Shown piece after piece: positions 1 to 10,297 of a DNA stretch of 64,000 nucleotides. The translations under genes and the position numbers were made by a program. The notes under the pieces are model-generated. The model was not told the DNA's origin and did not search any database. It was given only the letters and a program-made list of their open reading frames with translations. Source of the DNA: Ilex aquifolium (taxonomy: Eukaryota; Streptophyta; Magnoliopsida; Aquifoliales; Aquifoliaceae); assembly GCA_951799425.1 (NCBI GenBank), contig OX637391.1, forward strand, positions 21,810,551 through 21,874,550. Direction: 5' to 3'. Each line of letters starts with the position of its first letter. Positions within the stretch are counted from its first letter, which is position 1.

Positions 1-1418
1 TCCTAGGAAAAGTATACTATCCCTTGTTCGAACTCCAGTGAACGATAGTGGTTTCATTACCAAATGACAACCCACTACAAGTGCTAGGAAACCATCTCAC
101 CCCCACTGAGGTAGACTAACCTCTAACACTCTACGGCATCTCTCGAAGGCAATCTAAGTCCCTCACAACAACCATATAATTGAGGAAACCAAAATATTCT
201 CAATTCATCAACATTTCAAGGAATTACCAAATTCCACAATTTCTAATATAATGTTTCATAATATGATGGAAGAAAATGAGCAAGATATCATAATAAGTAA
301 CATTTTGGTGTACAATATCAAACACTAAAGTTTTGAAAGAATACCAAGGAAAAATAGAGGAAAAAGTCCATTTCTCTTTAGAACCAAGGTTTGAAGATGA
401 AAAAGAGAAATTTAATAGTTACCCAACCATCACAATGTTCAAAACATGGCATTTATTTCAAGAGGAACAAGAATCATGTATTTCTTATCATGTATATAAT
501 GATGAGAGTGAAAAACATATATATATACATAAACCCTAGCCTCAATGTAAGAGATTAGGAAGAAATCCCCTACCTTATGCTCTTGAAGAAACCTAGGGTT
601 TGAGTCTTGGATCACTTGTGAACCCTTTGTCTTTCCTTTTGATCTTGAGTTTTATCTTTCTCTCTTTCTCTCTAAGGGTTTCTAGGAGGGTTAGGGTAAG
701 AGGGAGACGAAGAAATGGGGCAAATGAGGCTAAAAAGGGTGTTTTAAAACACCAAAATCCCGATTTTTACTGTTCGGCGGGCGTCAGACAAATGGTACCG
801 GTACCCAGTACCGGTACTGTATGGTACGGGTACTCAGTACCGGTACCCCAAACCTTCTGGAGTCGAAGTACCGGTACACAGTACCGGTACTGTATGGTAC
901 CGGTACTGAGTACCGGTACACTTTGTCTGCTGCAACTTCCAGGGCAGTTTTGACCCATTTAGAGGTTGAATGGGAAAATTTCAATGAGACACACGTTTGT
1001 AGCCCTAGATGTCTACTATCTACTGTAAAAATTTCAGATCAATTGGACTTAAGGATAAAAAGTTATGGCCAAAACACTAAGTAGTGTCCAGGACCCATTT
1101 TACCCAAATTCTCTCTAAAGTGTGTTTTAACTCCGGGACACTTCCTAACTTCTAATACATCCCTATTACCTCCCCCAATGTTTTTCGACCTTCTGGATTC
1201 AATGGAAGCATTATTTTGACCTAAAAACCTTTAGAAACTTGTCTATTCACCCTTTCCAAGTTTAAACATCTTCGACACGTAAACTTCCCAATCAAATTAT
1301 CTCCATAGTATTTATTCCTACGGTTTATTCTTATGTCACTACATATATCCACATTTTTAAAACAATTATTTACTATATATTTATATACATATATAAAAGA
1401 AAAATGCAGGGTGTTACA
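1..1418 (-). repeat. Element A 3' LTR (partial, cut by window start)
   Basis: It matches the right LTR from 5581 onward with roughly 1.8% difference by eye. It ends in GGGTGTTACA at 1418, directly next to the polypurine tract. It carries the TACCGGTA palindrome cluster at 793..922. Confidence 0.85.
793..922. repeat. Cluster of GTACCGGTAC palindromes in element A LTR (left copy)
   Basis: Eight near-perfect copies of the self-complementary decamer GTACCGGTAC lie in two blocks of four. Within each block the start-to-start spacing is 13, 16 and 13 bp. The two blocks are separated by a ~21 bp unrelated spacer. One copy here has a single mismatch (GTACGGGTAC). Confidence 0.9.
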
Positions 1419-1420
1419 AT

Positions 1421-1431
1421 CCACCCCCCTT
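1421..1431 (-). other. Polypurine tract of element A
   Basis: On the minus strand AAGGGGGGTGG lies two bases upstream of the LTR start TGTAACACC. This is the normal plus-strand priming site of an LTR retrotransposon, and it fixes the element's orientation as minus. Confidence 0.75.
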
Positions 1432-1459
1432 AAAGAAAGTTTCGTCCTCGAAACTTACC

Positions 1460-1990
1460 TCAAGTAGCGAACAAATATGGATACTTCTCCCGCATTTCTT
1501 GCTCCGGTTCCCATGTAGCTTCCTCTACTCCATGGTGTTGCCACCACACCTTCACCAATCTGATAACTTTGTTGCGAAGTACTTTTTCCTTTGCGTCGAG
1601 AATTTCTACCGGTTGTTCTTCGTAGGTTGCTCCGTCTTAAATTTCCATCTCCTCCAAGTTCACGACTGGAGTTGCATCTGAGTGACACGTCCTCAACATC
1701 GACACGTGAAACACGCCATGTACTCTGGATATCTGGGCTAGTAGTCGAAGTTGATACGCCGCATTGCCTACTGCTTTGATCACTTCAAACGGTCCGGTAT
1801 ATCTTGGCGCTAACTTCTCCTTCTTGCCGAATCGAAACACGCCCTTCTTGTGTGACACCTTGGAAAACATGTAATCTCCCACTTTTAATTCCAAGGATCT
1901 TCGTCTGTGGTCCGCGTAGCTCTTCTGTCTACTTCGCGCCGTGCGTAGCCTCTCCCGGATGAGTTGAATCTTCTCCGTAGTTTCCCCATT
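1460..1990 (-). pseudogene. Integrase C-terminal domain plus chromodomain (element A pol remnant)
   Basis: Minus-strand translation gives the integrase C-terminal beta-barrel region of plant chromoviruses: motifs like SRQKSYAD, LKVGDYMFSKV, RYTGPFEVI and VHGVFHVSMLR (about 1650..1960). After an in-frame TAA at 1637..1639 the same frame continues into a chromodomain-like segment (VEILDAK, RLVKVWWQHHGVEEATWE, YPYLF), ending with a TGA at 1460..1462. The catalytic integrase core and everything upstream in pol are absent; the reading frame breaks up above about 1990, where the minisatellite begins. This places the element among chromodomain-bearing Ty3/gypsy elements. It is non-functional by itself. 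Confidence 0.75.
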
Positions 1991-2199
1991 GTAGTCCTTA
2001 CTCCGTTAGTTCGCTGCGCACTCTGATATAAATTACAATCCACCAAAGGTTACAGTTGAAACCTAACCAGACTTGTCCTCCCATCTTAGCTTCCAAATCC
2101 ATATACATTTTTCCAACGAAATAATTTAAGAAAAATTAACATAATATCATCGAAAATACCATTTTATTGGTCAATACCAATCTTTAGAATTTTGAATTA

Positions 2200-3440
2200 A
2201 AGAACAAATAAATAATCAAGCTTTGGAATCAAGAATAAATGGATATCAAGCTTGGAAATCAAGAACAAAAGAACAAGCAAGGTTTGAAATTAATAATAAA
2301 CGAATCTCAAGTTTTTGGAATCCAAAATAAAGGAACAATCAAGTCTCGAATTCCATAACAAACTCATATCAAGCTTTGGAAATCAAAATAAGAAACAATC
2401 AAAGCTTGAAATCAAGAACAAAGTAACAATCGAGTCTTGGAGTCAATAACAGATGCATATCAAGCTTTGTAACCAAGAACTAAAGAGTATCAAGTTTTGA
2501 ACTCAAGGACAAGAAGAAATCAAGTATTGAAATCAAGAGCAATTGAATGTCAAGTCTTGAAATCAAGAACCAATGAATATCAAGTATTGAATATCAAGAA
2601 TAAATGAATCACAAGGATTAGAATCAATAGCAAATGAATATTAAATTTGGCTATCAAGAACCAATGGATCATCAAGCCTGGGGAAATTAAAAACAAAGGA
2701 ACAACCAAGTCTTGAAATCAAGAACCAAAGGATGTCAAATATTGAATATCAAGAATACATGAATTACAATAGTTAGAATCAATCAAAGGAATACCAAATT
2801 TGGCTATCAAGAGCAAATGAATATTAAGCTTGGAAATCAAGAATAAAAGCGTATCAAGCTTGAAAGTCATGAACAAAGGAGAAATTAAGATTTAACGGAA
2901 CAATCATGTATGGAAATCAATAGCAAACGACTATCAAGGTGTGAAATCAAGAACAAAGGATTATGACGCTTAGAAATCAAGACCAAAAGAACACTTAAGT
3001 CTTGAAACCAAGAATAAAGAATATCAAGTATTGAATATTGAAAATAATTGAATCAAAAGGGTAGAATCAATAACAAACGAATATCAAATTTTTGATACCA
3101 AGAACAAATGGATCATTAAGCTTAGTAAATTAAGGACAACGAAACAATCAAGTCTCGAGATCAATAACAACGGATATCAAGCTTGGAATCATAGATAAAG
3201 TAACAATCATATATTTGAATCGATAACAAACGACTATCAAGGTTTGAAATCAATGACAAAGGCAAGATAAAGAGAAAACACCTCTCCCTTGAAAACTAGG
3301 ATTTCAAGGGCATACCAAAAGGATTTGGTGGTCACCCACCCATAACATAGCTTAGAACAAATCACATTTAAGTTCGGGAATCAAGAGCAAAGGAGAAATC
3401 AAGAGAAAAACACATCTCCTTTGTAAACTAGGGTTTGAAG
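2200..3440. repeat. Degenerate ~30-35 bp minisatellite inside element A
   Basis: About 30 diverged units of the type TCAAGCTTGGAAATCAAGAA + CAAAGGAACAA run from ~2200 to ~3270. Two longer ~110-bp units follow (3270..3360 and 3375..3490), each ending in a TTGAAAACTAGG / CCCACCCATAA-type segment. The array sits where reverse transcriptase, RNase H and most of integrase should be. The long units resemble the element's own LTR (compare 300..440 and 30655..30780), so the array may have grown from LTR sequence. Confidence 0.8.
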
Positions 3441-3454
3441 GCATAAGAAAAGAT

Positions 3455-3967
3455 TTAGGGTTTACCCAACCATAATATATTTTGGAACAAGGTAGTATTA
3501 TCCAGAATGGCAAGCCATGATGATTCCCTAGCAAGTAGATATAAATTAGAGTCAAAGAAATACATATAAGTAAACCTACTGGTAACTGAAATGTAATCCG
3601 CCTGCACGTATCCCTTACAGACCAGCCTGGTATCCCCATGTTCTCCCGTACGCAAGTCAACATATAAAGCATGTTCTAGCTCCTCGAAACCCAATCCCAA
3701 TTCCACCGCGTCCGCAGTACGTATAAAAGAATGAGTCGCATAGGAATCCAATAAAATTCGGGCCCAAGAATGGTAGAGAAGAACGATACCTTCCACAACG
3801 GCATTGGAGGCATCTTCCTCCGGTTGGGTCAAAGCAAAAACCCTTCCTTGATTGGCGCCGCCGGTGGCATGAGCTTGTAACGGTCTCGGTGGTGGTAATG
3901 GTTGTCGTCGCGGTGGCTTGTTTGCATTCACTCGCCCAGTTGCTTGGTTGGTCTTGGTAGAAAGCAA
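3455..3967 (-). pseudogene. Retropepsin-like aspartic protease (element A)
   Basis: The 170-codon open frame resembles the plant gypsy protease that follows gag: RVFALTQPEED, then a strand around ILLDSYATHSFI. The usual active-site triad reads D-S/T-G; here Gly is replaced by Tyr (DSYA), so catalysis is doubtful. Downstream residues (LGLGFEELE..., VCKGYVQAD) fit the family until ~3580; the last ~45 residues run into minisatellite-flanking sequence and do not match. The gag zinc knuckles lie just upstream at 3971..4198 in shifted frames. Confidence 0.7.
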
Positions 3968-3970
3968 TGG

Positions 3971-4460
3971 ACAATTATCTATGAAGTGCCCAACACCTCC
4001 ACAGGCAAAACATCGGCGTGCATCCGTGCCTATTCTCTTTGGTATGCCTCCCGCTCCTCGAGCTATCTGAGGTCTTTGCTGTGCTGGCCTTTGTAGAGGT
4101 GACTAGTTTGCTGGTACTTGCTCGGTTGCTTCCTTAGTCATTGGGGGAAACGAGGGGCATCTATGTTTGAAGTGCCCATACTCTTCGCATGCAAAGCATT
4201 GGCGGGGTCCATGCCTGCTCTCGTCTGAGTAACTCCATCTTCTCCAACTGTCTGAAGTCTTTGTTCAACCGCGTCCACGTCCACGTACACGTCCACGTCC
4301 ACGTCCACGTCCACGTTCACGAGATCTTGTATTCTCGAATTACGAGTGTAACCAGCTTCTCGCGGATGGAAGGCTTCAAATCTTGTTCAAAGCGTTTAGC
4401 CCTCCTTGCCTCAGTGACCACAAACTTGATTGCGTAGCGAGACAACTCATCGAATTCGAA
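3971..4460 (-). pseudogene. Gag C-terminal fragment with two CCHC zinc knuckles (element A)
   Basis: Minus-strand translation near 4330..4460 gives FDELSRYAIKFVVTEARRAKRFEQDLKPSIR, typical of the capsid end of gypsy gag. Two complete CX2CX4HX4C knuckles follow: CFACEEYGHFKHRC at 4157..4198 and CFACGGVGHFIDNC at 3971..4012. A (CCACGT)n hexamer run lies between the capsid part and the first knuckle. Only ~160 bp separate this fragment from the primer binding site, so most of gag is deleted. Frames shift between pieces. Confidence 0.7.
4274..4322. repeat. CCACGT hexanucleotide repeat in gag
   Basis: Eight tandem hexamers (CCACGT, with single variants TACACGT and TTCACG) lie between the capsid and zinc-knuckle parts of gag. 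In the minus frame they encode alternating Val-Asp. Confidence 0.85.
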
Positions 4461-4617
4461 CAAATAATTAACCCTTAACCTAAATATAAAATGAATCTAA
4501 CCTATCTGATAAACACATAACTTCAAACCAATACAAGCCTACGGTTCCTTCAACCTAGTCCTACCTTTCCAGTGGTAATCCATAACCTACAGCTCCCATG
4601 TAAGACCTAAAGCCTAA

Positions 4618-4629
4618 GCTCTGATACCA
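4618..4629 (-). other. Primer binding site of element A (initiator tRNA-Met type)
   Basis: The minus strand reads TGGTATCAGAGC, the standard plant site complementary to the 3' end of initiator tRNA-Met. It lies four bases inside the LTR boundary at 4634. Confidence 0.85.
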
Positions 4630-4633
4630 ACTT

Positions 4634-6999
4634 TGTAACACCCCAAATACCACCCTGGACGACATTACACTATGAAACCATTCATGTCATGAGAGCAACT
4701 AAATATATATCCATCGAATAAGAAACATTCTTAATTTTAACAAAATTTGGGCAGAGTCTCCTTTGTACAGGAAGCTCCACCCAAAAATCACAACCTGTGC
4801 AATTCTATTAACTTGACCACACAGGGTCCATTTAACCATCCAATAACAATAAAATTTCTATTTACCATCTATACTATCCTTAACATTATCACAAAAGAAT
4901 AGGCCAGATATGGCAATTACATTCCCCAAAAGAATTACATGAATATATCGCAGCGGAGTTTCAAAAGAATCTAGACTTTACATTGTTCAGAAATAAATCT
5001 CCTAGTCTAGAACAAAATAAGCTATATCTCTAGATGTCCCATTCGGGATCTAGGTACCCCTCCAAGGAAGCTTCCCCAAGGCCCGGCTCATTCACACCGA
5101 GCTCCTCCTCTAAAGCCAAATCTGAAAAATATTAATTGTAAGGGATGAGCACGAAGCTCTGTAGCAAAATCTTCCCAAACTCAAACAAGGTTTAGAAAAG
5201 CATATAAAACAGTTGGTCTCATTTTCACAAATAGCATATATACCATTTTGAAGGAAAAGCAGGATATTTTAAATAGATCTCAAGTTTAAAGGTTCGCAAT
5301 AATTTAAATGAACCGTAAAGCTCAGTCACAATTATCACCATAACCATTTCCAACAGGTCCTTGTGAAGTCCCATACCTCCACAAGCACTTGTTGGAAACC
5401 ATTCCGTAACAATAATAATAATCTCATGTTCTCATGTATATTGATTCATCCCCGTACCATGTATGTTGATTACTTCTCCTGAATCTACCCAACGATTATA
5501 CCTAGTCCACCTATTTACATCATAATCACAAGCACTATAGGAAAGGGCGTCTACCATCCCAATGGCAGTGACGAGTCCCTTCCTAGGAAAAGTATACTAT
5601 CCCTTGTTCGAACTCCAGTGAACGATAGTGGTTTCATTACCAAATGACAACCCACTACAAGTGCTAGGAAACCATCTCACCCCCACTGGGGTAGACTAAC
5701 CTCTAACACTCTACGGCATCTCTCGAAGGCAATCCAAGTCCCTCACAACAACCATACAATTGAGGAAACCAAAATATTCTCAATTCATCAACATTTCAAG
5801 GAATTACCAAATTCCACAATTTCTAATATAATGTTTCATAATATGATGGAAGAAAATGAGCAAGAGATCATCATAAGTAACATTTTGGTGTACAATATCA
5901 AACACTAAAGTTTTGAAAGCAATACCAAGGAAAAATAGAGGGAAAAGTCCATTTCTCTTTAGAACCAAGGTTTGAAGATGAAAAAGAGAAATTTAATAGT
6001 TACTCAACCATCACAATGTTCAAAACATGGCATTTATTTCAAGAGGAACAAGAATCATGTATTTCTTATCATGTATATAAGGATGAGAGTGAAAAACATA
6101 TATATATACATAAACCCTAGCCTCAATGTAAGAGATTAGGAAGAAATCCCCTACCTTATGCTCTTGAAGAAAACTAGGGTTTGAGTCTTGGATCACTTGT
6201 GAACCCTTTGTCTTTCCTTTTGATCTTGAGTTTTATCTTTCTCTCTTTCTCTCTAAGGGTTTCTAGGAGGTTTAGGGTAAGAGGGAGACGAAGAAATGGG
6301 GCAAATGAGGCTAAAAAGGGTGTTTTAAAACACCAAAATCCCGATTTTTACTGTTCGGCGGGCGTCAGACAAATGGTACCGGTATCCAGTACCGGTACTG
6401 TATGGTACCGGTACTCTGTACCGGTACCCCAAACCTTCTGGAGTCGAAGTACCGGTACACAGTACCGGTACTGTATGGTACCGGTACTGAGTACCGGTAC
6501 ACTTTGTCTGCTGCAACTTCCAGGGAAGTTTTGACCCATTTAGAGGTTGAATTGAAAAATTTCCATGATACACACTTTTGTAGCCCTAGATGTCTATTAT
6601 CTACTGTAAAAATTTCAGATCAATTGGACTTAAGGATAAAAAGTTATGGCCAAAACACTAAGTAATGTCCAGGACCCATTTTACCCAAATTCTCTCTAAA
6701 GTGTGTTTTAACTCCGGGACACTTCCTAACTTCTAATACATCCCTATTACCTCTCCCAATGTTTTTCGACCTTCCGGATTCAATGGAAGCATTATTTTGA
6801 CCTAAAAACCTTTAGAAACTTGTCTATTCACCCTTTCCAAGTTTAAACATCTTCGGCACGTAAACTTCCCAATCAAATTATCTCCATAGTATTTATTCCT
6901 ACGGTTTATTCTTATGTCACTACATATATCCACATTTTTAAAACAATTATTTACTATATATTTATATACATATATAAAAGAAAAATGCGGGGTGTTACA
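4634..6999 (-). repeat. Element A 5' LTR (complete, 2366 bp)
   Basis: It begins TGTAACACCCC at 4634 and ends GGGGTGTTACA at 6999, a perfect inverted terminal repeat. It matches the partial LTR at the window start. The palindrome cluster is at 6374..6502. The solo LTR at 29513..31771 is a diverged relative with the same ends and overall order. Confidence 0.9.
6374..6502. repeat. Cluster of GTACCGGTAC palindromes in element A LTR (right copy)
   Basis: This is the same two-by-four layout as at 793..922, with 13/16/13 bp spacing. The mismatch of the left copy is absent here (GTACCGGTAC); instead the first unit carries one changed base (GTACCGGTAT). Confidence 0.9.
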
Positions 7000-7555
7000 A
7001 TTAGAGATAGTCTTGATCTTCGAGTAGTGAATATCCGGGTAATTACTCCCCACATGCACTGATCTTCTGGGTCTTTTGAATTCTGGATTGGGCTGAATGT
7101 ATGAGTTGGGCTCAACCTTCTTTGTAGCTAATTTAGGCTTACTCCATGAGTTAGGCCTGGACCCAGTTGGATCTGGGCTCATCAATTTCATTTGAATGAT
7201 GTCCTTCATTTAAAAAATATATGTGAGTTATATTTTGCTTTGACAATGTAATTTCTTCCCTCACATATAATATGTGAGTGAAACAGTCACAAGAATTAGA
7301 GGCTTTCTATTCTAAGGGTGAAACCATGGTGAGATTTCTATCAAAACTAATATTGGATAGCTAATAAAGATGTGGATATTGTTTGATAAATTTCTTAAAC
7401 TTCATAATCATCTCAAAATCACACGAGTTTCGGATGCTAACATGTGTGTGAATACTCTTACATAACATTTAAATCTATAGCATGACTTTGTGTGAACTAA
7501 TTTGAGTGGATGTGATATATCTTAAATTTCATTTTAATTAGGAAAGAATAATATC
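7000..7555. other. Spacer between elements A and B, no gene recognised
   Basis: AT-rich sequence. A short open stretch on the minus strand (7010..7209) encodes a Pro/Lys/Ser-rich peptide that I do not recognise; it may be the tail of an older element. The last five bases (ATATC, 7551..7555) are the left target duplication of element B. Confidence 0.4.
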
Positions 7556-7942
7556 TGTAAAACCCGGGAAATTTGAACTTTTTCCGGAAAGGGCAAAATA
7601 GTAATTTGCCACGATAATGCGTATTTAAAATACTCATATTCTAGACCTCTGATGAGCAAATGGAGTTCGCCGTTGGATTCGTATCGCGAAATCTAGTCAC
7701 CCTGTCAAATTTCGTCGAATTCCGAGATAGTCGGATTTTGCACGTCGTTCGAGACGGCTGCGTGGCGAATAACCTCACGAACGTCCCCATAAATAAATTT
7801 TATAAAATTTCCTTAAAATTAAGTTAAAGTTCAAATAAAATTAATTTGAACTTAAACCGAAATCAAATAAGTCGTTTCGGGACGAAATCGGATCCGATTA
7901 AGCGAAGGACACGTGGCGCGACGTGGGCCAAGTATTTAAAAT

Positions 7943-7950
7943 TATAAATA
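7943..7950 (+). promoter_or_regulatory. Probable TATA box of element B LTR
   Basis: TATAAATA lies ~390 bp into the LTR, repeated at 15367..15374 in the 3' LTR. If transcription starts just downstream, most of the LTR, including the palindrome cluster, would be in the transcript. Confidence 0.5.
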
Positions 7951-9530
7951 AGGGTAAATATCTTAGAAAATGAGATTTTTAGCCCATTTTGTTCTTGTTT
8001 GGCCGGCCAAGAGAGAGAGAGAAGAGAAAAAGAGAGAAAACTATTTTCTTCAAGCTTTTTCCCTTGGTTTCTCGGACTTCCGTCACTCGGAATTGCTCGA
8101 GCCAAGAATTAAAGCTGCTCTACGTGACTAGGGCTACGCGTGGGTACCAAGAACGAAGAGTTTCACCGAAAATCAAAAGGCAAAGTTTTGGAGAAATCAA
8201 AGTCTTGAGATTTTGGGGGTGTTCTTGGTGTGTTCTTGAAGCCTAGTCTTCCTTTCAAGCTTCAAGAGGTAGGGTTCTTCCTAAGATTAATCTTTCCTTA
8301 GATGTTGATAATTTAAGGGTTTGATATATGTATATATGGACCCATGTTATATATATATGTGTGGAAATGAGGAAACAAGTCTAGAAACGATCTAAATCAA
8401 TCCTAGCTTGAGTTTGGTATGTGGAAGTTACTTAGGTGATTTTCTTGATACTCGATGTTATGTTAGCATAATTGGTGATAACATGATATGTTTGCCTTGA
8501 AGGTGTTTGATAAAATGCCTCGAGTGACTTGAAGATGTGTTTTGATTGAATTGAAATAGCATGCTTAAGTTTAACTTGTGGAATCATATGCTTAGGATAT
8601 GATTTGTAATTGAATGTGCATGTTGAAATTGTTCATGTGTTGTTCTTGGCATATTGAGCATTAGATTGTGTGCAATGGGACATGACATTGCATATGCACG
8701 GAAGCATCTCATCACATGGGTGTGTGCATGGTTAATGTCAACACCACACTTGGTGATTGACGGTATGGCTTGGGAAAAGTTGGGTCAAAGACCTAGCTAA
8801 GCCGCTTGGTTGCATGATAAATTGGGTTGGGATTAGCAAGAAGAGGCATGACGACCTCTCGGGTGCAAGGCCCGGTGATTTGGGAGATGCACTCCATTGG
8901 TGTAAGAGTCCATAAAGTGTGCGGGTATGGAAGACCCTTGGTGTAAGTCCATGAATATCCAATCCCAAGAAAGACCCTAGTTTTGAAAATGTCATTTGAT
9001 GTGAACATAAATGATGGAATGAAACACTTTGGCATTGCATCGTGTAGTAGGAGTCGGCGAGGACTCGGGTTGAAGTGCATGAGTGAGTGTCGTCTCATTT
9101 CATGGCATGGTAATGTTGCATTCCAACTTAGAATGCATATCCTTATAAGGAATGATTGTTTATAAGTTGCAAATGAATGTTGCATGAGCATGAGCATCTA
9201 GGGGGGAGTAGCCTTTGTAGGACCTACTCTACTGGGCGCTGGCTCACCCTATATGGGAAACATTTCAGGTGTGGGTTTTGCACCGGTGGACGGCTCACTT
9301 GGAGAGCATCAGGCATGAAGGGGGCCAACTTGTGGCTTTTATGGTTTATTTTGTAAAGCTTTGTGAAAATTCCATTTTGATGTGTAAAAGTATGGAATTA
9401 ATTGTAATAGAACTTGTACAAATTATGTTTTATATGGGAAATCCTATCAAACATGTGTTGGATCATTTTTGGGAGGTTTGGAATGGATTGAGAATGGAAA
9501 ATGGTTGAAAAAGGCAAAACTGGACAGAAA

Positions 9531-9672
9531 GTACCGGTACGTAGTACCGGTACGGTGTACCGGTACGCACTTTCCAGTAGGTAAACCGCACCGGTACGCA
9601 GTACCGGTACGGTAGGGTACCGGTACGCAGTACCGGTACGCACTTTCCAGTAGGCAAACCGTACCGGTACAC
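9531..9672. repeat. Cluster of GTACCGGTAC palindromes in element B 5' LTR
   Basis: Eight decamers are arranged 3 + 4 + 1. They are separated inside blocks by 3 or 6 bp (13 or 16 bp start to start), and the blocks are separated by a repeated spacer CACTTTCCAGTAGG-AAACC. One copy is GCACCGGTAC. Confidence 0.9.
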
Positions 9673-9958
9673 TCTCAAGAATTTTCAGATTTTTAAACTG
9701 TTTTTGCCCTAATTTCGGTCTATGTTTTCCTTCACTCCACTGATGTAAATGGACTATAATGGGTATAAATCCTGGTATGTTGGATCTTGGTTGAACCCAA
9801 TAAATAATAGAATCCAGTTTACATTTGTGAGTTATGATCCCAGTTAAGGGGATGCTATCGCCGTGGTGTTGGGTTGAGTGACCTCCACGGGTAATTCCGC
9901 GGGTTGATGGATGATCAACGGTTAATATAGGACCCTCGGATTTAGGGGCGTCACAGCT

Positions 9959-9970
9959 TGGTATAAGAGC
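9959..9970 (+). other. Primer binding site of element B
   Basis: TGGTATAAGAGC, one mismatch from the initiator tRNA-Met site TGGTATCAGAGC, starts four bases after the LTR end. Confidence 0.75.
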
Positions 9971-10297
9971 ATAGGTATACGATTTACCTAGGGCTTGATG
10001 GACATGGGTTTAGACCATTGCATGCATTGTGCATTTCATCTTATGTGTTTAAATGCTACCTGCTATGTGCTATGTGGATTATATGCATTGTAGAATGTAT
10101 GTGTAAATGAACGCACTAGGTTAGAAAACATAACATTGGGAGTGGGAAAGTAGATGAACGGAAGGGTTCATGGTATAAATGTCTACTAATGAGAGGCATA
10201 TGCTCCCCTAGTGAGGCAGTGAGAAAACTCTTGATGTTTTAATATTGATTCGTATTTTGGGATGCCTTGTAAAACTATATTGCTATTACTTATGTAG

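Larger units (their letters stand above)
1..6999 (-). mobile_element. Element A: defective chromovirus-like Ty3/gypsy LTR retrotransposon (left end outside window)
   Basis: Positions 1..1418 repeat 5581..6999 with about 25 differences by eye, so the two are LTRs of one element. The right LTR is complete (4634..6999, TGTAACACC...GGGGTGTTACA). The left LTR lacks its first ~947 bp because the window starts inside it. The sense strand is minus: an initiator-Met-type primer site flanks the right LTR and a polypurine tract flanks the left LTR. From 5' to 3' on the minus strand the interior holds a gag fragment with two zinc knuckles, a protease, a ~1.2 kb degenerate minisatellite, then the integrase C-terminus and a chromodomain. 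No reverse transcriptase or RNase H is present, so the copy cannot move on its own. Target duplication cannot be checked because the left end is missing. Confidence 0.85.
7556..9955 (+). repeat. Element B 5' LTR (2400 bp)
   Basis: Ends are TGTAAAACCCGGG and GGCGTCACA. It contains a TATA box at 7943..7950, a short (GA)n run near 8010, a (TA)n run near 8350 and the palindrome cluster at 9531..9672. It aligns with 14980..17389 along its full length. Confidence 0.93.

Noticed and set aside
600-984. Open frames with Val-Pro-Val / Tyr-Arg-Tyr / Ser-Thr-Gly-Thr repeats around the palindrome clusters
   Set aside because: They are translations of the TACCGGTA repeats, occur on both strands, and have no start context or homology.
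2200-3270. Possible CRISPR-like repeat-spacer structure
   Set aside because: Units are degenerate and contiguous, with no constant repeat and unique spacers; the genome is a plant.
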